DNA of 64,000 nucleotides from contig NZ_CP139992.1 of the NCBI RefSeq assembly GCF_034424155.1, positions 1,008,012-1,072,011 of the forward strand, given 5' to 3'. Every line of letters begins with the position of its first letter. Positions within the stretch are counted from its first letter, which is position 1. Position numbers and translations under genes: made by a program. The notes beneath the pieces are model-generated. The model worked only from the letters and a program-made list of their open reading frames with translations, was not told the DNA's origin and ran no database searches. Below, one piece after another: positions 9,574 through 19,356 of this stretch. Source of the stretch: Hafnia alvei (GTDB lineage Bacteria > Pseudomonadota > Gammaproteobacteria > Enterobacterales > Enterobacteriaceae).

Positions 9574-9602
9574 AAAGCCCGCCCGCAAGGACGGGCTTTT
9601 TT
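9574..9602 (+). terminator. Intrinsic terminator in the riboswitch expression platform
   Basis: The stem AAAGCCCG/CGGGCTTT (9574-9581 with 9592-9599) can extend inward by two further pairs and runs into a six-T tract. It ends 17 bases before the cbiA start codon. A strong terminator directly between aptamer and first gene indicates that the riboswitch acts by premature transcription termination. Confidence 0.9.
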
Positions 9603-9619
9603 GTTTGGCAGGCGGATGA

Positions 9620-10984
9620 ATGAAGGCATTTCTTATTGGTGGAACCGGTAGCGGATGCGGTAAAACAACGCTAACACTTGGGCTGCTCCGAGCGCTAACG
9701 CGACGCGGTTTACAAGTGCAACCCTACAAAGTGGGCCCCGACTATATCGATACCGGCTGGCACAGCGCCGTTTCTGGCGTTGCGTCGCGTAACCTCGATG
9801 CCTTCATGCTGCCTCAGCCCACTTTAAATTGGCTCTATAACCAACATGCTCAAGCCGCCGATGTGGCCGTGATTGAAGGCGTGATGGGGCTATACGATGG
9901 CTATGGTACCGACCCCAACTATTGCAGCAGCGCCGGTATGGCCAAGCAGATTGGCTGTCCGGTTATTTTGGTGATCGACGGTAAAGCCGTTTCAACGTCA
10001 GCGGCAGCCACCGTGATGGGATTTTGTCATTTTGATCCGGCGGTGCGTATTGCGGGTGTCATTGTGAATCGCGTCAATAGCGAAACGCACTACCAACTGC
10101 TGAAACAAGCTATTGAAACTTACACTAAAATTCCCGTACTCGGGCGAATGCCTACTCTACCCAGCGTGAGTTTGCCTGAACGCCATCTCGGCTTGATTAC
10201 CGCTTATGAACAGCAGGACATGGATGCGATATGGGACACCTTGGCGGATAGCCTTGAACAACATATCGACCTCGATCGTTTGTTGGCGTTGAGCGACGTA
10301 CAACCCGCGCCGAATGCCTGTGCGCCTACGTTACCTGCGCCAGAATCTGGGCGAGGCCTAACCCTTGCGCTCGCCGACGACGAAGCTTTCCACTTTTACT
10401 ATCCCGATAATTTACAGCTGCTTGAACAGCTCGGCATCCACATTGTGCGCTTCAGCCCCCTGCGCGATGAGGCACTGCCTGCGTGCCAGATGGTCTATAT
10501 CGGCGGCGGTTATCCCGAGTTATACGGAGAAACGCTGGCGAAAAACAGCAGCATGCGTCAGTCGCTGCGTGATGCGCATCAGCGTGGCGTAGCTATTTAT
10601 GCCGAGTGCGGCGGCCTGATGTATTTGGGCACGACGTTAAAAGATCAGTCTGGAAACACGTACGCGATGACCGGGATTTTCCCCGGAGAAAGCCGCATGG
10701 AAGGGCGTTTAAAGCGTTTTGGTTACTGCCAAGCCACCGCGGTGCATGACACGTTACTGGCGGCAGAAGGGGAAACCCTTCGCGGTCATGAGTTCCACTA
10801 TTCAGATTTTCATACCGATTTCCCGCCTGTTTTCCAGTTTGAAAAACAACGCGACGGCGTAACGCAACAGCGTTGGCAGGGGGGATATCAAATGGGAAAT
10901 ACCCTCGCCAGTTACCTCCATCTTCATTTTTACCAGCACCCAGAAATGCTAAGCCATTGGCTAAAGAGAGGGCGAGCGTTGTGA
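9620..10984 (+). CDS. cbiA: Cobyrinate a,c-diamide synthase CbiA
   Basis: CbiA amidates the a and c acetate side chains of (cobalt-)cobyrinic acid using glutamine and ATP. The 454-residue protein has an N-terminal P-loop (GGTGSGCGKTT, residues 7-17) and a C-terminal class I glutaminase-like domain with YAECGGLMYLG (nucleophile Cys330) and a late HEFHYSDFH motif. It is the first gene of the operon, 17 bases after the riboswitch terminator. A weak AGGCGG ribosome site lies 4 bases before the ATG. The stop overlaps the GTG of cbiB. Confidence 0.95.
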   Translation: MKAFLIGGTGSGCGKTTLTLGLLRALTRRGLQVQPYKVGPDYIDTGWHSAVSGVASRNLDAFMLPQPTLNWLYNQHAQAADVAVIEGVMGLYDGYGTDPNYCSSAGMAKQIGCPVILVIDGKAVSTSAAATVMGFCHFDPAVRIAGVIVNRVNSETHYQLLKQAIETYTKIPVLGRMPTLPSVSLPERHLGLITAYEQQDMDAIWDTLADSLEQHIDLDRLLALSDVQPAPNACAPTLPAPESGRGLTLALADDEAFHFYYPDNLQLLEQLGIHIVRFSPLRDEALPACQMVYIGGGYPELYGETLAKNSSMRQSLRDAHQRGVAIYAECGGLMYLGTTLKDQSGNTYAMTGIFPGESRMEGRLKRFGYCQATAVHDTLLAAEGETLRGHEFHYSDFHTDFPPVFQFEKQRDGVTQQRWQGGYQMGNTLASYLHLHFYQHPEMLSHWLKRGRAL

Positions 10985-11937
10985 TCAGTTTCTCTGCTTG
11001 TCTGGTGGCCTATCTCTTGGATCTGCGCTTGGGCGATCCGCCAACGTGGCCGCATCCGGTGCGTTGGATCGGTAATTTTATCACTTGGGTTCAGAAAGGT
11101 ATCCGCTCGCTTTGCCGCACCGAAGGTGCGCTGTACGTCGGCGGGGCGTTTTTATGGCTGATTGTGGTCGGCGTGTGCTGGGGGACGACCTACGCACTGC
11201 TTGAGCTTTTGTCACAGCTAAATCCATGGCTCAACTGGCTGGCGCAGGTGTGGATTATTTACACGCTATTAGCGGGGCGCTGCCTAAGTGATGCGGCTAT
11301 GGGGGTATACGTCGCTCTGCAAAATGGATCGCTTGAAGAGTGCCGCCGTCAGCTTTCATACATTGTTGGGCGCGACACGTCTGAGCTCGATCGGCCGCAG
11401 ATTACCCGAGCAGTGGTTGAAACGGTGGCGGAGAACAGCGTGGATGGCGTGATTGCGCCGCTTTTCTTTCTTTTCATCGGCGGCGTGCCGCTGATGGTGG
11501 CCTACAAAGCGGTGAATACCCTTGATTCCATGGTTGGCTATCGGACGGAAAAATATCGTGCTATCGGCTGTGTTTCGGCGCGAATGGACGATCTTGCCAA
11601 TCTCATTCCAGCGCGTTTGAGCTGGCTACTGCTGAGCATTGCCGCTCGCATGCTGTGCCTTAACAGCAAGCAGGCACTCAAAATCGGCTGGCGCGATCGC
11701 TATCTGCATAAAAGCCCCAACTGCGCGTGGTCTGAAGCCACCGTGGCTGGTGCGCTCGGTGTTCGCCTCGGTGGGCCGAATAAATACTTCGGTGAATGGG
11801 TTGAGAAACCGTGGATTGGCGACGAAGAGCGCGAGATTAGCATTCAAGATATTCGCCTCAGTATTCGACTCATGATGACGGCGTCCGCGCTGGCGTTGGC
11901 GCTTTTTGCATTCGCCAGATGGGCAGTGGTGTTTTGA
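10981..11937 (+). CDS. cbiB: Adenosylcobinamide-phosphate synthase CbiB
   Basis: CbiB is an inner-membrane enzyme that joins the aminopropanol phosphate made by CobD to adenosylcobyric acid. I place the start at the GTG at 10981, which overlaps the cbiA stop (GTGA) and gives 318 residues, close to Salmonella CbiB. A longer reading from 10873 would lie inside cbiA. Family features seen include DLRLGDPPTWPHPVRW near the N-terminus, several membrane segments, and the central AENSVDGVIAPLFF and YRAIGCVSARMDDLAN regions. Confidence 0.94.
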   Translation: MISFSACLVAYLLDLRLGDPPTWPHPVRWIGNFITWVQKGIRSLCRTEGALYVGGAFLWLIVVGVCWGTTYALLELLSQLNPWLNWLAQVWIIYTLLAGRCLSDAAMGVYVALQNGSLEECRRQLSYIVGRDTSELDRPQITRAVVETVAENSVDGVIAPLFFLFIGGVPLMVAYKAVNTLDSMVGYRTEKYRAIGCVSARMDDLANLIPARLSWLLLSIAARMLCLNSKQALKIGWRDRYLHKSPNCAWSEATVAGALGVRLGGPNKYFGEWVEKPWIGDEEREISIQDIRLSIRLMMTASALALALFAFARWAVVF

Positions 11938-11950
11938 CCTGACCAATTTG

Positions 11951-12108
11951 ACCCCATCCCAACCCTCCCCTTGGCAGGGGTGGGAATCGCTCGGCGTTGC
12001 GTTTGCCAAGAGATAAAGGCAAGCCGGCTTTTTAAAGGAGACACAGGGAAGCCGATGGAGGCGCCGTTATGCCCCTCCCCCTGAGAAGGGGGAGGTTGGG
12101 AGGGGGTA
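11951..12108. repeat. REPIN-like palindromic element, copy A (cbiB-cbiC gap)
   Basis: Two GC-rich hairpins in inverted orientation bound this element. The left one is CCCTCCCCT-TGGC-AGGGGTGGG and the right one CCTCCCCCT-GAGA-AGGGGGAGG; the outer ends (accccatccc and gggagggggt) are also inverted repeats. Copy B at 20077-20170 has the same plan. About 80 bases separate the two hairpins here. Because it lies inside the polycistronic mRNA it may affect transcript stability or processing of the downstream genes. Confidence 0.75.
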
Positions 12109-12162
12109 ATGCAAAAGATAGAGGTATGAAAGTCACGCTGGATCAACCACACAGGATGAACA

Positions 12163-12807
12163 ATGAACTACAACAAGAATCCCCAGAACATTGAGCGGCA
12201 CAGCTTTGAGATCATTTCTCAGATTATCGCCGACGAGCGCCCTGATTACCGTTTTGCCGATGAGCTGCAAGAAAAAATCATTAAACGCGCAATTCATACC
12301 AGCGCTGACTTTGAATGGCTGGATATCCTGCATTTCTCGCCAGATGTTTTATCCCGTATTACACAGGCTCTGCGTCGTGGCTGCACGATCTACACCGACA
12401 CCACCATGGCGCTTTCCGGCATCAATAAAACCCAGCTTGAGCAGTTAGGATGCCAATGGCAGTGCTATATCTCGGATCCGCGCGCGGTCGCAATCGCTAA
12501 GTCTCAGGGGATTACCCGCTCGATGGCGGCGGTGGATCTCGCGGCGCAGGAGCAGGGGGAAAAGCTGTTTGTGTTTGGCAATGCCCCCACCGCGTTATTC
12601 CGCTTATTAGAACTGCATCAACAAGGCGTGATGACGCCTACTGCGGTCATTGGTGTTCCGGTCGGTTTTGTTGGCGCAGCCGAATCCAAACAAGCGCTGG
12701 CAGAAAGCGATTTGCCGGGCATTGCAGCCTTAGGGCGCAAGGGCGGCAGCAATATTGCCGCGGCTATTGTTAACGCCATTTTATACCACATGCGAGATGC
12801 GCAATGA
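12163..12807 (+). CDS. cbiC: Cobalt-precorrin-8 methylmutase CbiC
   Basis: CbiC moves the C11 methyl group to C12 to give cobyrinic acid. The 214-residue product matches the family length. It carries the catalytic histidine in [11 protein letters not shown] (His45), with ERPDYRF upstream and a C-terminal glycine-rich [13 protein letters not shown] segment typical of the family. It follows REPIN copy A, and its stop overlaps the start of cbiD (ATGA). Confidence 0.95.
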   Translation: MNYNKNPQNIERHSFEIISQIIADERPDYRFADELQEKIIKRAIHTSADFEWLDILHFSPDVLSRITQALRRGCTIYTDTTMALSGINKTQLEQLGCQWQCYISDPRAVAIAKSQGITRSMAAVDLAAQEQGEKLFVFGNAPTALFRLLELHQQGVMTPTAVIGVPVGFVGAAESKQALAESDLPGIAALGRKGGSNIAAAIVNAILYHMRDAQ

Positions 12808-13979
12808 GCGACACTGGACTGGATACGTTATGGCATAACGGTAAAAGCTATCGCAAGGGCTACACCACCGGTTCTTGTGCCACCGCGGCGGCGAAAGTCG
12901 CTGCGCTGATGGTGCTGCGCCAGCAGGTGATCAATCAGATTTCTATCGTTACACCTTCGGGCGTTACGCTGCGGTTAAACGTTGAGCAACCTTTGATTTG
13001 CGGTCAGCAGGCCAGCGCAGCGATTCGTAAAGACGGCGGTGACGACGTGGATGCCACGCATGGAATGCTGATTTTTGCTCAGGTAGCGCTCAACGACAGC
13101 GGCAGCATTAGCATTGTCGGCGGTGAAGGCGTCGGCACCGTAACGCGTAAAGGCATTGGTTTGCCGGTGGGAAGTTCAGCCATTAACCGCACGCCGCTGC
13201 ATACCATTGAAGAAGCGGTGCGTGAAGTGATCGGGCCTGAACGCGGCGCCGAGATTGTTATTTTTGCTCCAGAAGGCGAAGAGCGGGCGCAAAAAACCTA
13301 CAACGGGCGGCTCGGTATTTTAGGGGGGATCTCGATTATCGGCACCACCGGCATTGTGACCCCGATGTCTGAAGAGAGCTGGAAACGTTCGCTGGCTTTA
13401 GAGCTTGAAATGAAGCGCGCTCAGGGGATGACCAGCGTGATCCTCGTTCCGGGTAATCATGGTGAACGCTTTGTACAAGAACAGATGCAGTTAAACGGTG
13501 ACCGCGTAGTCACCATGAGTAATTTTGTCGGCTACATGCTGCAAGAAACTCAGCGTCTCGGTTTTCGCCGCGTGGTGTTGGTGGGGCACTTAGGGAAACT
13601 TATCAAAGTGGCTGCCGGCATTTTTCATACCCATAGCCATATTGCCGATGGTCGCATGGAAACGCTGGTCACGCGGCTTGCGCTGATGGGCGCTCCGCGT
13701 GAATTACTGCAAGCGGTGTTTGAATGCAGCACTACGGAAGCCGCGATGGAGCTGATAGAACAGCACGGTTTGCAGGCTGTGTATAACGATATCGCGCAGG
13801 CAATCTGCGCGCGTATCAATCAAATGCTGCGCTTTGCGGTACAGCCGCTGCAATGCGATGCGGTGCTGTTTTCATTCGACAATATTGTGCTCGGCAGTAA
13901 TCGCCCAGTTAACGACATTGTTGCCGATTTACGTACCGAAATTTCCCAAGAAATTCTCTGCGAAAAGGAGTCTTCATGA
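12804..13979 (+). CDS. cbiD: Cobalt-precorrin-5B C1-methyltransferase CbiD
   Basis: CbiD installs the C1 methyl group in the anaerobic pathway and is unrelated in fold to the canonical tetrapyrrole methylases. The 391-residue product shows the N-terminal signature [17 protein letters not shown] and the central [17 protein letters not shown], both strong family marks. It overlaps cbiC upstream (4 bases) and cbiE downstream (4 bases). It is slightly longer than the Salmonella enzyme. Confidence 0.95.
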   Translation: MSDTGLDTLWHNGKSYRKGYTTGSCATAAAKVAALMVLRQQVINQISIVTPSGVTLRLNVEQPLICGQQASAAIRKDGGDDVDATHGMLIFAQVALNDSGSISIVGGEGVGTVTRKGIGLPVGSSAINRTPLHTIEEAVREVIGPERGAEIVIFAPEGEERAQKTYNGRLGILGGISIIGTTGIVTPMSEESWKRSLALELEMKRAQGMTSVILVPGNHGERFVQEQMQLNGDRVVTMSNFVGYMLQETQRLGFRRVVLVGHLGKLIKVAAGIFHTHSHIADGRMETLVTRLALMGAPRELLQAVFECSTTEAAMELIEQHGLQAVYNDIAQAICARINQMLRFAVQPLQCDAVLFSFDNIVLGSNRPVNDIVADLRTEISQEILCEKESS

Positions 13980-14578
13980 TTCACGTTGTTGGCATGGGGC
14001 CGGGGCATCAGGATTACATCACGCCGCTGGCAAAAAGATTAATTTCACAGGCTGACGTTCTGGTGGGCTGGTCACGTCATTTAAGTGCCTACCACGAATT
14101 TCATGGTGAGAAACTGGCCATCGGCAGCGATCTGACTCAGATGGCGCTGTGGCTACAGAATAACGCTGATCGCAATATCGTGGTTCTCGCTTCGGGTGAA
14201 CCGATGCTGTACGGCATTGGCAAACGCTTGATACAAGATCTTCCGCGGGAAAAACTCAATATCGTGTCGGGCATTAGCTCAATACAGTATCTGTTCTCGC
14301 GCATCGCCGTGGATATGAACGATATCTACATCACCAGCTGTCACGGCAAGCAGCCTGATTTTGATTTTGTTTTGCAACACGAAAAAGTGGCGATGGTGAC
14401 TGACCACCACATGGGGCCGTATCAAATCGCCCAGCAAATTCTGCGTCGTGGGGCAAAACGGACGCTGGTGATTGGCGAAAACCTCTCTTATCCCGATGAA
14501 CGCATTCACATTTTGCCTCCTCAGCAGGTACAGCAGGCTTACGCAATGAACGTGGTGGCGATCCTCAATGAAAGATGA
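13976..14578 (+). CDS. cbiE: Cobalt-precorrin-7 C5-methyltransferase CbiE
   Basis: This 200-residue SAM-dependent tetrapyrrole methylase has the N-terminal [14 protein letters not shown] loop and the [13 protein letters not shown] motif that binds SAM. It methylates C5. Together with CbiT, encoded next with an 11-base overlap, it supplies the two activities that CobL fuses in aerobic organisms. Confidence 0.94.
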   Translation: MIHVVGMGPGHQDYITPLAKRLISQADVLVGWSRHLSAYHEFHGEKLAIGSDLTQMALWLQNNADRNIVVLASGEPMLYGIGKRLIQDLPREKLNIVSGISSIQYLFSRIAVDMNDIYITSCHGKQPDFDFVLQHEKVAMVTDHHMGPYQIAQQILRRGAKRTLVIGENLSYPDERIHILPPQQVQQAYAMNVVAILNER

Positions 14579-15137
14579 TCTGTTTCTACGCGGTCATAAA
14601 GTGCCGATGACTAAAGAAGAAGTACGCCTTTCGGCATTAGAGCGGCTTAATCTGCGAACGGCTAAACGTCTGATCGACGTTGGGGCAGGAACAGGAAGCG
14701 TCTCTTTGGAAGCCGCTCTCCGCTATCCCGATCTGCATATCACCGCCATCGAGCGCAATCCTGCGGCACTGGCGCTGATTGAGGAAAACTGCCGCCATTT
14801 TGGCTGCCAGAATATTGATATTGTAGCTGCGGATGCACCACTGGCGTTAGACGTGCGCGCCGATGCGGTATTTATCGGCGGCAGCGGTGGCAATCTCCCC
14901 GACATCATTGATTGGGCGCTGGCATTACTTAACGACGGCGGCAGCCTAGTGATGAATTTTATTCTGCTGGAAAACTATCAGCAGGCGTTCAATCAACTGC
15001 AAAACCGAGCGGTAGTTGAACTGGAAAGTAGCCTGATTCAGATCTCTCGCCTTACCGCGCTGGGCAGCGGTCACTATTTCAAACCTAATAATCCTACTTA
15101 TCTGATTTCCTGCCGTAAGGAGCAAACGCATGGCTGA
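14568..15137 (+). CDS. cbiT: Cobalt-precorrin-6B C15-methyltransferase (decarboxylating) CbiT
   Basis: CbiT methylates C15 and decarboxylates the C12 acetate. The 189-residue product is a class I Rossmann methyltransferase: the SAM-binding motif I is [16 protein letters not shown], followed by AIERNP and the acidic/glycine motif FIGGSGG. The N-terminus [15 protein letters not shown] is characteristic of CbiT. It overlaps cbiE by 11 bases and cbiF by 8 bases. Confidence 0.94.
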   Translation: MKDDLFLRGHKVPMTKEEVRLSALERLNLRTAKRLIDVGAGTGSVSLEAALRYPDLHITAIERNPAALALIEENCRHFGCQNIDIVAADAPLALDVRADAVFIGGSGGNLPDIIDWALALLNDGGSLVMNFILLENYQQAFNQLQNRAVVELESSLIQISRLTALGSGHYFKPNNPTYLISCRKEQTHG

Positions 15138-15903
15138 GTCTATCGATCGCGCACAGGTCTATTTCATCGGTGCAGGGCCGGGCGATCCTGAGCTTATTAC
15201 GCTGAAAGGCCATCGAATTTTATCGCAGGCTGATGTGGTGATTTTTGCGGGATCGCTGATTAATCACGATCTGCTGAATTACTGCAAACCGCAGGCAGAA
15301 TGCCACGATAGCGCAGGGCTAAACCTCCAGCAGATTATCGATCTGATGGAACAGGGCATTCGTGCCGGAAAACTGGTGGTGCGGTTACAAACCGGCGATC
15401 TGTCGTTGTACGGATCTATCCGTGAGCAAGGCGAAGAGCTGGGCAAGCTGGGTATTGGTTTTAGCTCGGTGCCGGGTGTGAGCTCGTTCTTAGGAGCCGC
15501 TTCACAGCTGGGTGTGGAATATACGGTGCCTGAGGTTTCTCAAAGTCTGGTGATCACCCGCATGTCCGGACGCACGCCAACGCCTGAGCGTGAGTCATTA
15601 GAATCCTTCGCCGCGCACCAAACGTCGATGGCGATTTTCCTTTCGGTACAAGATATTGGTGATGTTGTTGAGCGCCTGCTGAGCGGCGGCTATCCGGCAA
15701 CCACGCCGGTGGCGGTGGTCTATAAAGCCACTTGGCCAGATCACCAAACGGTACGCGGCACCTTGGAAACCATTGCGCCCTTAGTGCGCAACGCAGGTAT
15801 TCGAAAAACGGCGCTAATTCTGGTGGGCGCGTTCCTTGGTGATGAATATCACTACTCCAAGCTGTATGACGCAGGCTTTAGCCATGAATACCGTCAGGCC
15901 TGA
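15130..15903 (+). CDS. cbiF: Cobalt-precorrin-4 C11-methyltransferase CbiF
   Basis: This 257-residue tetrapyrrole methylase adds the C11 methyl. It has [19 protein letters not shown] at the N-terminus, the [16 protein letters not shown] loop, and [17 protein letters not shown], all diagnostic of the CbiF/CobM group. The gene starts 8 bases inside cbiT, and its end overlaps the likely start of cbiG. Confidence 0.95.
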   Translation: MAESIDRAQVYFIGAGPGDPELITLKGHRILSQADVVIFAGSLINHDLLNYCKPQAECHDSAGLNLQQIIDLMEQGIRAGKLVVRLQTGDLSLYGSIREQGEELGKLGIGFSSVPGVSSFLGAASQLGVEYTVPEVSQSLVITRMSGRTPTPERESLESFAAHQTSMAIFLSVQDIGDVVERLLSGGYPATTPVAVVYKATWPDHQTVRGTLETIAPLVRNAGIRKTALILVGAFLGDEYHYSKLYDAGFSHEYRQA

Positions 15904-16993
15904 GCCGATGAAGGTGGAATCGCTGGCGTTGTTTTGCCTGACGCCGGGCGGCGTTCGCCTGGCACAGCGCCTGCGTCCTTTGCTGCCGCAGCTATCCACC
16001 ATCAGCGAATGCTTTACCAGCGAAAAATTGCTACAGCCCGGTTTCACTGTGTTTAGCGGATCCTTTGCCGAAACGATGGCGCAGGCGTTCAAACGCTTTG
16101 ATGCACTGGTGGTGATCGGCGCAACGGGGATCGTGGTGCGGGTGATCGCGCCGCTGTTACAGGACAAGCTAACCGATCCTGCGGTGGTGGTGCTTGATGA
16201 GCGCGGCGAGCATGCGATCAGTTTGCTTTCAGGGCATATGGGCGGCGCGAATCGGCTCACCCAGCAGATCGCCGAGTTAATTAACGCCGATCCGGTGATC
16301 ACCACCTCAACCGACGTAAACGGTGTTGCGGCGCTGGATCTTTTAGCGCAGAAGCTCGATGCGGAGATCGCGGATTTTCGACATGCGGTGAAGAGCGTGA
16401 ACCAAATGCTAGTGAGCGGCGATCGCGTCGGGCTATGGCTTGATCCGCGCGTTAATGTGCAACTCACCGAGTACGATCAACGTGGATTTATTCCCGTAGC
16501 CGATCTTCATTCATTGCCCGATCTTTCTGCGCTGGTATGCATTAGCTATCACTCGGATCTGCCACCAACGGCGATCCCGGTTTACCAACTGGTGCCTAAA
16601 CGTGTGGTATTGGGCGTGGGCTGTCGAAGAGATACGCCGTTTGCCACGTTGCATCCGCTGCTATTGCAGAAATTTGCCGAGCTGCATATCGATCCACTCG
16701 CGCTACGCGCCATCGGTAGCATTACGTTGAAACAGGATGAAGCTGCGCTACAACAGCTGGCGCATTGCTATCGCGTTCCTTTCTATGTGTTTACGCCCGA
16801 AGCGCTGCGTGTGCATGAACATCGCTTCCCGTGTTCGGATTTTGTGCGTCAAACCGTCGGCGTGGGCTGCGTATCTCAACCTGCTGCATGTCTGCTGCTC
16901 GAAGAGTACGGCGGCGGAAAAATCATTGGGGAGACGCTGCGAGAGCAGGGAGTCACCCTTACTTTGGCTCTAACCCTTCAGGAAACTCTCTGA
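15884..16993 (+). CDS. cbiG: Cobalt-precorrin-5A hydrolase CbiG
   Basis: CbiG opens the delta-lactone of cobalt-precorrin-5A and releases acetaldehyde. The product (369 residues from the ATG at 15884) has the N-terminal [17 protein letters not shown], the central [15 protein letters not shown], and the C-terminal [10 protein letters not shown] domain. I chose 15884 because MNTVRPE resembles the start I recall for Salmonella CbiG; the ATG at 15908 (361 residues) lies just after the cbiF stop and is a fair alternative. Its stop shares a base with the cbiH start. Confidence 0.9.
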   Translation: MNTVRPEPMKVESLALFCLTPGGVRLAQRLRPLLPQLSTISECFTSEKLLQPGFTVFSGSFAETMAQAFKRFDALVVIGATGIVVRVIAPLLQDKLTDPAVVVLDERGEHAISLLSGHMGGANRLTQQIAELINADPVITTSTDVNGVAALDLLAQKLDAEIADFRHAVKSVNQMLVSGDRVGLWLDPRVNVQLTEYDQRGFIPVADLHSLPDLSALVCISYHSDLPPTAIPVYQLVPKRVVLGVGCRRDTPFATLHPLLLQKFAELHIDPLALRAIGSITLKQDEAALQQLAHCYRVPFYVFTPEALRVHEHRFPCSDFVRQTVGVGCVSQPAACLLLEEYGGGKIIGETLREQGVTLTLALTLQETL

Positions 16994-17718
16994 TGTTATA
17001 TGTAATCGGCATTGGTCCAGGTAGTCAGTCCATGATGACGCTGGAAGCCATCGAAGCTATTCGTGACGCAGATATTATCGTGGGCTACAAAACTTACACC
17101 CACTTGGTAAAAGCCCTGACCACCGAGAAAGAGGTGATCAAAACGGGTATGTGTAAAGAGATTGAGCGCTGTCAGGAAGCGTTGAATCTTGCCGTACAAG
17201 GCAAAAAAGTTGCCTTGATCAGCAGTGGTGATGCGGGCATTTATGGCATGGCGGGACTGATCCTTGAGCTGGTGACCAAGCAAAAGCTGGACGTTGAAGT
17301 CAAGCTGATCGCTGGCGTAACCGCCAGTACCGCGGCGGCATCGTTGCTGGGTGCGCCACTGATGCACGATTTTTGTCATATCAGCCTGAGCGATCTGCTT
17401 ACCCCGTGGCCGGTGATTGAACAACGCGTGATTGCCGCTGCGCAGGCCGATTTTGTTATCTGTTTCTACAATCCGCGCAGCCGTGGCCGCGCTGACCACC
17501 TTGCTCGCGCCTTCGACCTGATGCGTCCTTACACCGCTGCCAGCACGCCGGTGGGCGTGGTCAAAGCGGCGGGGCGCAAAAAGCAGGAGAAATGGCTAAC
17601 CACCTTCGGTGAGATGGACTTTGAAAATGTCGATATGACCAGTCTGGTGATTGTCGGCAATAAAACCACCTACTGTCAGGACGGCTTGATGATTACGCCG
17701 CGCGGCTATGTTTTATAA
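16993..17718 (+). CDS. cbiH: Cobalt-precorrin-3B C17-methyltransferase CbiH
   Basis: CbiH methylates C17 and drives ring contraction in the anaerobic route. The start at 16993 ([16 protein letters not shown]) overlaps the cbiG stop by one base and gives 241 residues, the family length; longer readings run into cbiG. Motifs include the N-terminal GIGPG loop, LISSGDAGIYGMAG, and CFYNPRSRGR near the C-terminal half, typical of CobJ/CbiH. Confidence 0.95.
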   Translation: MLYVIGIGPGSQSMMTLEAIEAIRDADIIVGYKTYTHLVKALTTEKEVIKTGMCKEIERCQEALNLAVQGKKVALISSGDAGIYGMAGLILELVTKQKLDVEVKLIAGVTASTAAASLLGAPLMHDFCHISLSDLLTPWPVIEQRVIAAAQADFVICFYNPRSRGRADHLARAFDLMRPYTAASTPVGVVKAAGRKKQEKWLTTFGEMDFENVDMTSLVIVGNKTTYCQDGLMITPRGYVL

Positions 17719-18568
17719 CGATATTTCTAGCAGCAATGCGCCCGAAGCCAATATGGCCACAACGGCAAGCAAACCCACTCTGCACATTTTTGGCGGTACG
17801 TCAGATGCGCGCCATATTTGTCAGCGTCTTGATGAGGTGGGGCTGAGTTACAGCCTCTCGGTTGCAACCGATGCGGGGCGCGAACTGGCGGGAAATATCA
17901 ACGGTGAAATTATCGTTGGGCGTATGGATGCCGCGCAGATGAGCGAATGGCTGCGAGCGCGCCGGGTTACGCAGGTTATTGATGCCTCACATCCTTACGC
18001 AGGCGTGTTAAGCGCCAATATCGCACACGCCTGCGCCACTCAGAACATTGCGCTGTTGCGCTATTTACGCCCTAGCGAAATTGATGCTTTAGAACATCCT
18101 TTGCTGCACAAAGTGGCGAGCGTGGAAGAGGCCTGCGTGGTTGCACATCGTTTAGGTGAGCGGGTGCTATTGACCACTGGGAGTAAACAGCTGGCTGACT
18201 TTGTGCGTTTGCTGGCGGGCAAAACCCTTTTTGCGCGCGTATTACCGACGCCGGACGTCCTGTTGCAGTGTCAGGATTTAGGGCTGGGCGTAGATAACGT
18301 GCTGGCGCTGAAGGGGCCGTTTAGCGCCGAGATGAATCAGGCAACTTATCAGCATTGTCAGGCTGACGTGGTGATCACCAAAGAGTCTGGTGCAGAAGGG
18401 GGATATCAGCAAAAAGTCGTCCCTTGTTTGGCGCTGAATATTCCCTGCATCGTGATTTATCGTCCTTCAGAACCTATGGCTGAAGGGCAGATTCGAGTGA
18501 GTTCTCTGGCTGAACTTGAACCCTATCTAGCCGGCTGGTTACAAAATAAAAAGAGCCAATACCTATGA
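17708..18568 (+). CDS. cbiJ: Cobalt-precorrin-6A reductase CbiJ
   Basis: CbiJ uses NADH to reduce cobalt-precorrin-6A. The protein has the family marks HIFGGTSDARHICQRL near the N-terminus, VIDASHPYAG at about residue 90-100, and a late TKESGAEGGYQQK motif. The ATG at 17708 gives 286 residues and overlaps cbiH by 11 bases. The ATG at 17753 (271 residues) leaves less of an extension before the nucleotide-binding GGTSDAR motif and may be the true start; neither has a strong ribosome site. Confidence 0.9.
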   Translation: MFYNDISSSNAPEANMATTASKPTLHIFGGTSDARHICQRLDEVGLSYSLSVATDAGRELAGNINGEIIVGRMDAAQMSEWLRARRVTQVIDASHPYAGVLSANIAHACATQNIALLRYLRPSEIDALEHPLLHKVASVEEACVVAHRLGERVLLTTGSKQLADFVRLLAGKTLFARVLPTPDVLLQCQDLGLGVDNVLALKGPFSAEMNQATYQHCQADVVITKESGAEGGYQQKVVPCLALNIPCIVIYRPSEPMAEGQIRVSSLAELEPYLAGWLQNKKSQYL

Positions 18569-19356
18569 AAAAAGCCATTTTAATTATCAGTTTTGGTACC
18601 AGCTATCACGAGACGCGAGCGAAAACCATTGATGCCTGCGAGCGTCGTTTAGCGGAATCCTGTCCCGATCGTGATGCGTTTCGCGCCTTCACGTCCGAGA
18701 TGATTATTCGCAAGTTAGCGAAGCGAGATGGAATGCAAATCGATAACCCAAATCAGGCGCTGCAGCGTTTGGCTGAACAGGGTTATCAGGACGTTGTCAT
18801 CCAGTCATTGCACATCATCAACGGCGATGAATATGAAAAGGTTGTGACTCAGGTTCGCGCTCATGCAGGGATGTTTAAACGGCTGCGTATCGGCGTGCCG
18901 TTACTGAGTAGCCATGACGATTTTGAGCAACTGATCGCGGCCATGAAGTCACAGATGCCAGCTTTAGCCGACGATGAGCGCGTGGTGTTTATGGGCCATG
19001 GCGCGACGCATCATGCCTTTGCCGCTTACGCCTGCCTCGATCATATGCTGATGATCCACCAGATCCCCGCGATGGTAGGAGCCGTAGAGAGCTATCCCGA
19101 GATTCACCATGTGGTGACGCGTTTACAGCAACAAAATGTGCGCCGTGTGCATTTGATGCCGCTAATGCTGGTGGCAGGCGATCACGCCATTAACGATATG
19201 GCCTCTGACGATGAAGATTCGTGGAAAACCCAGCTCGCTCAGGCCGGCATTGAAGCCACGCCGTGGCTGCAAGGGCTGGGCGAAAATCCACTTATCCAAC
19301 AAATGTTTGTTGAGCACTTACACGATGTTTTACACCAAGCAGAGGAGGCGGCCTGA
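18565..19356 (+). CDS. cbiK: Sirohydrochlorin cobaltochelatase CbiK
   Basis: CbiK inserts Co2+ into sirohydrochlorin and so commits the tetrapyrrole to the anaerobic B12 pathway. The 263-residue protein begins KKAILIISFGTSYHETRAKT, as in the CbiK family. The expected metal ligands are visible in FMGHGATHH, VESYPEIHH and VAGDHAINDMASDD. No signal peptide is seen, so it is the cytoplasmic form. It overlaps cbiJ by 4 bases and shares one base with cbiL. Confidence 0.95.
   Translation: MKKAILIISFGTSYHETRAKTIDACERRLAESCPDRDAFRAFTSEMIIRKLAKRDGMQIDNPNQALQRLAEQGYQDVVIQSLHIINGDEYEKVVTQVRAHAGMFKRLRIGVPLLSSHDDFEQLIAAMKSQMPALADDERVVFMGHGATHHAFAAYACLDHMLMIHQIPAMVGAVESYPEIHHVVTRLQQQNVRRVHLMPLMLVAGDHAINDMASDDEDSWKTQLAQAGIEATPWLQGLGENPLIQQMFVEHLHDVLHQAEEAA

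Noticed and set aside
9268-9619. Open frames on both strands over the cbiA leader
   Set aside because: They coincide with the conserved cobalamin riboswitch and its terminator, have no ribosome sites, and their translations look like noise.
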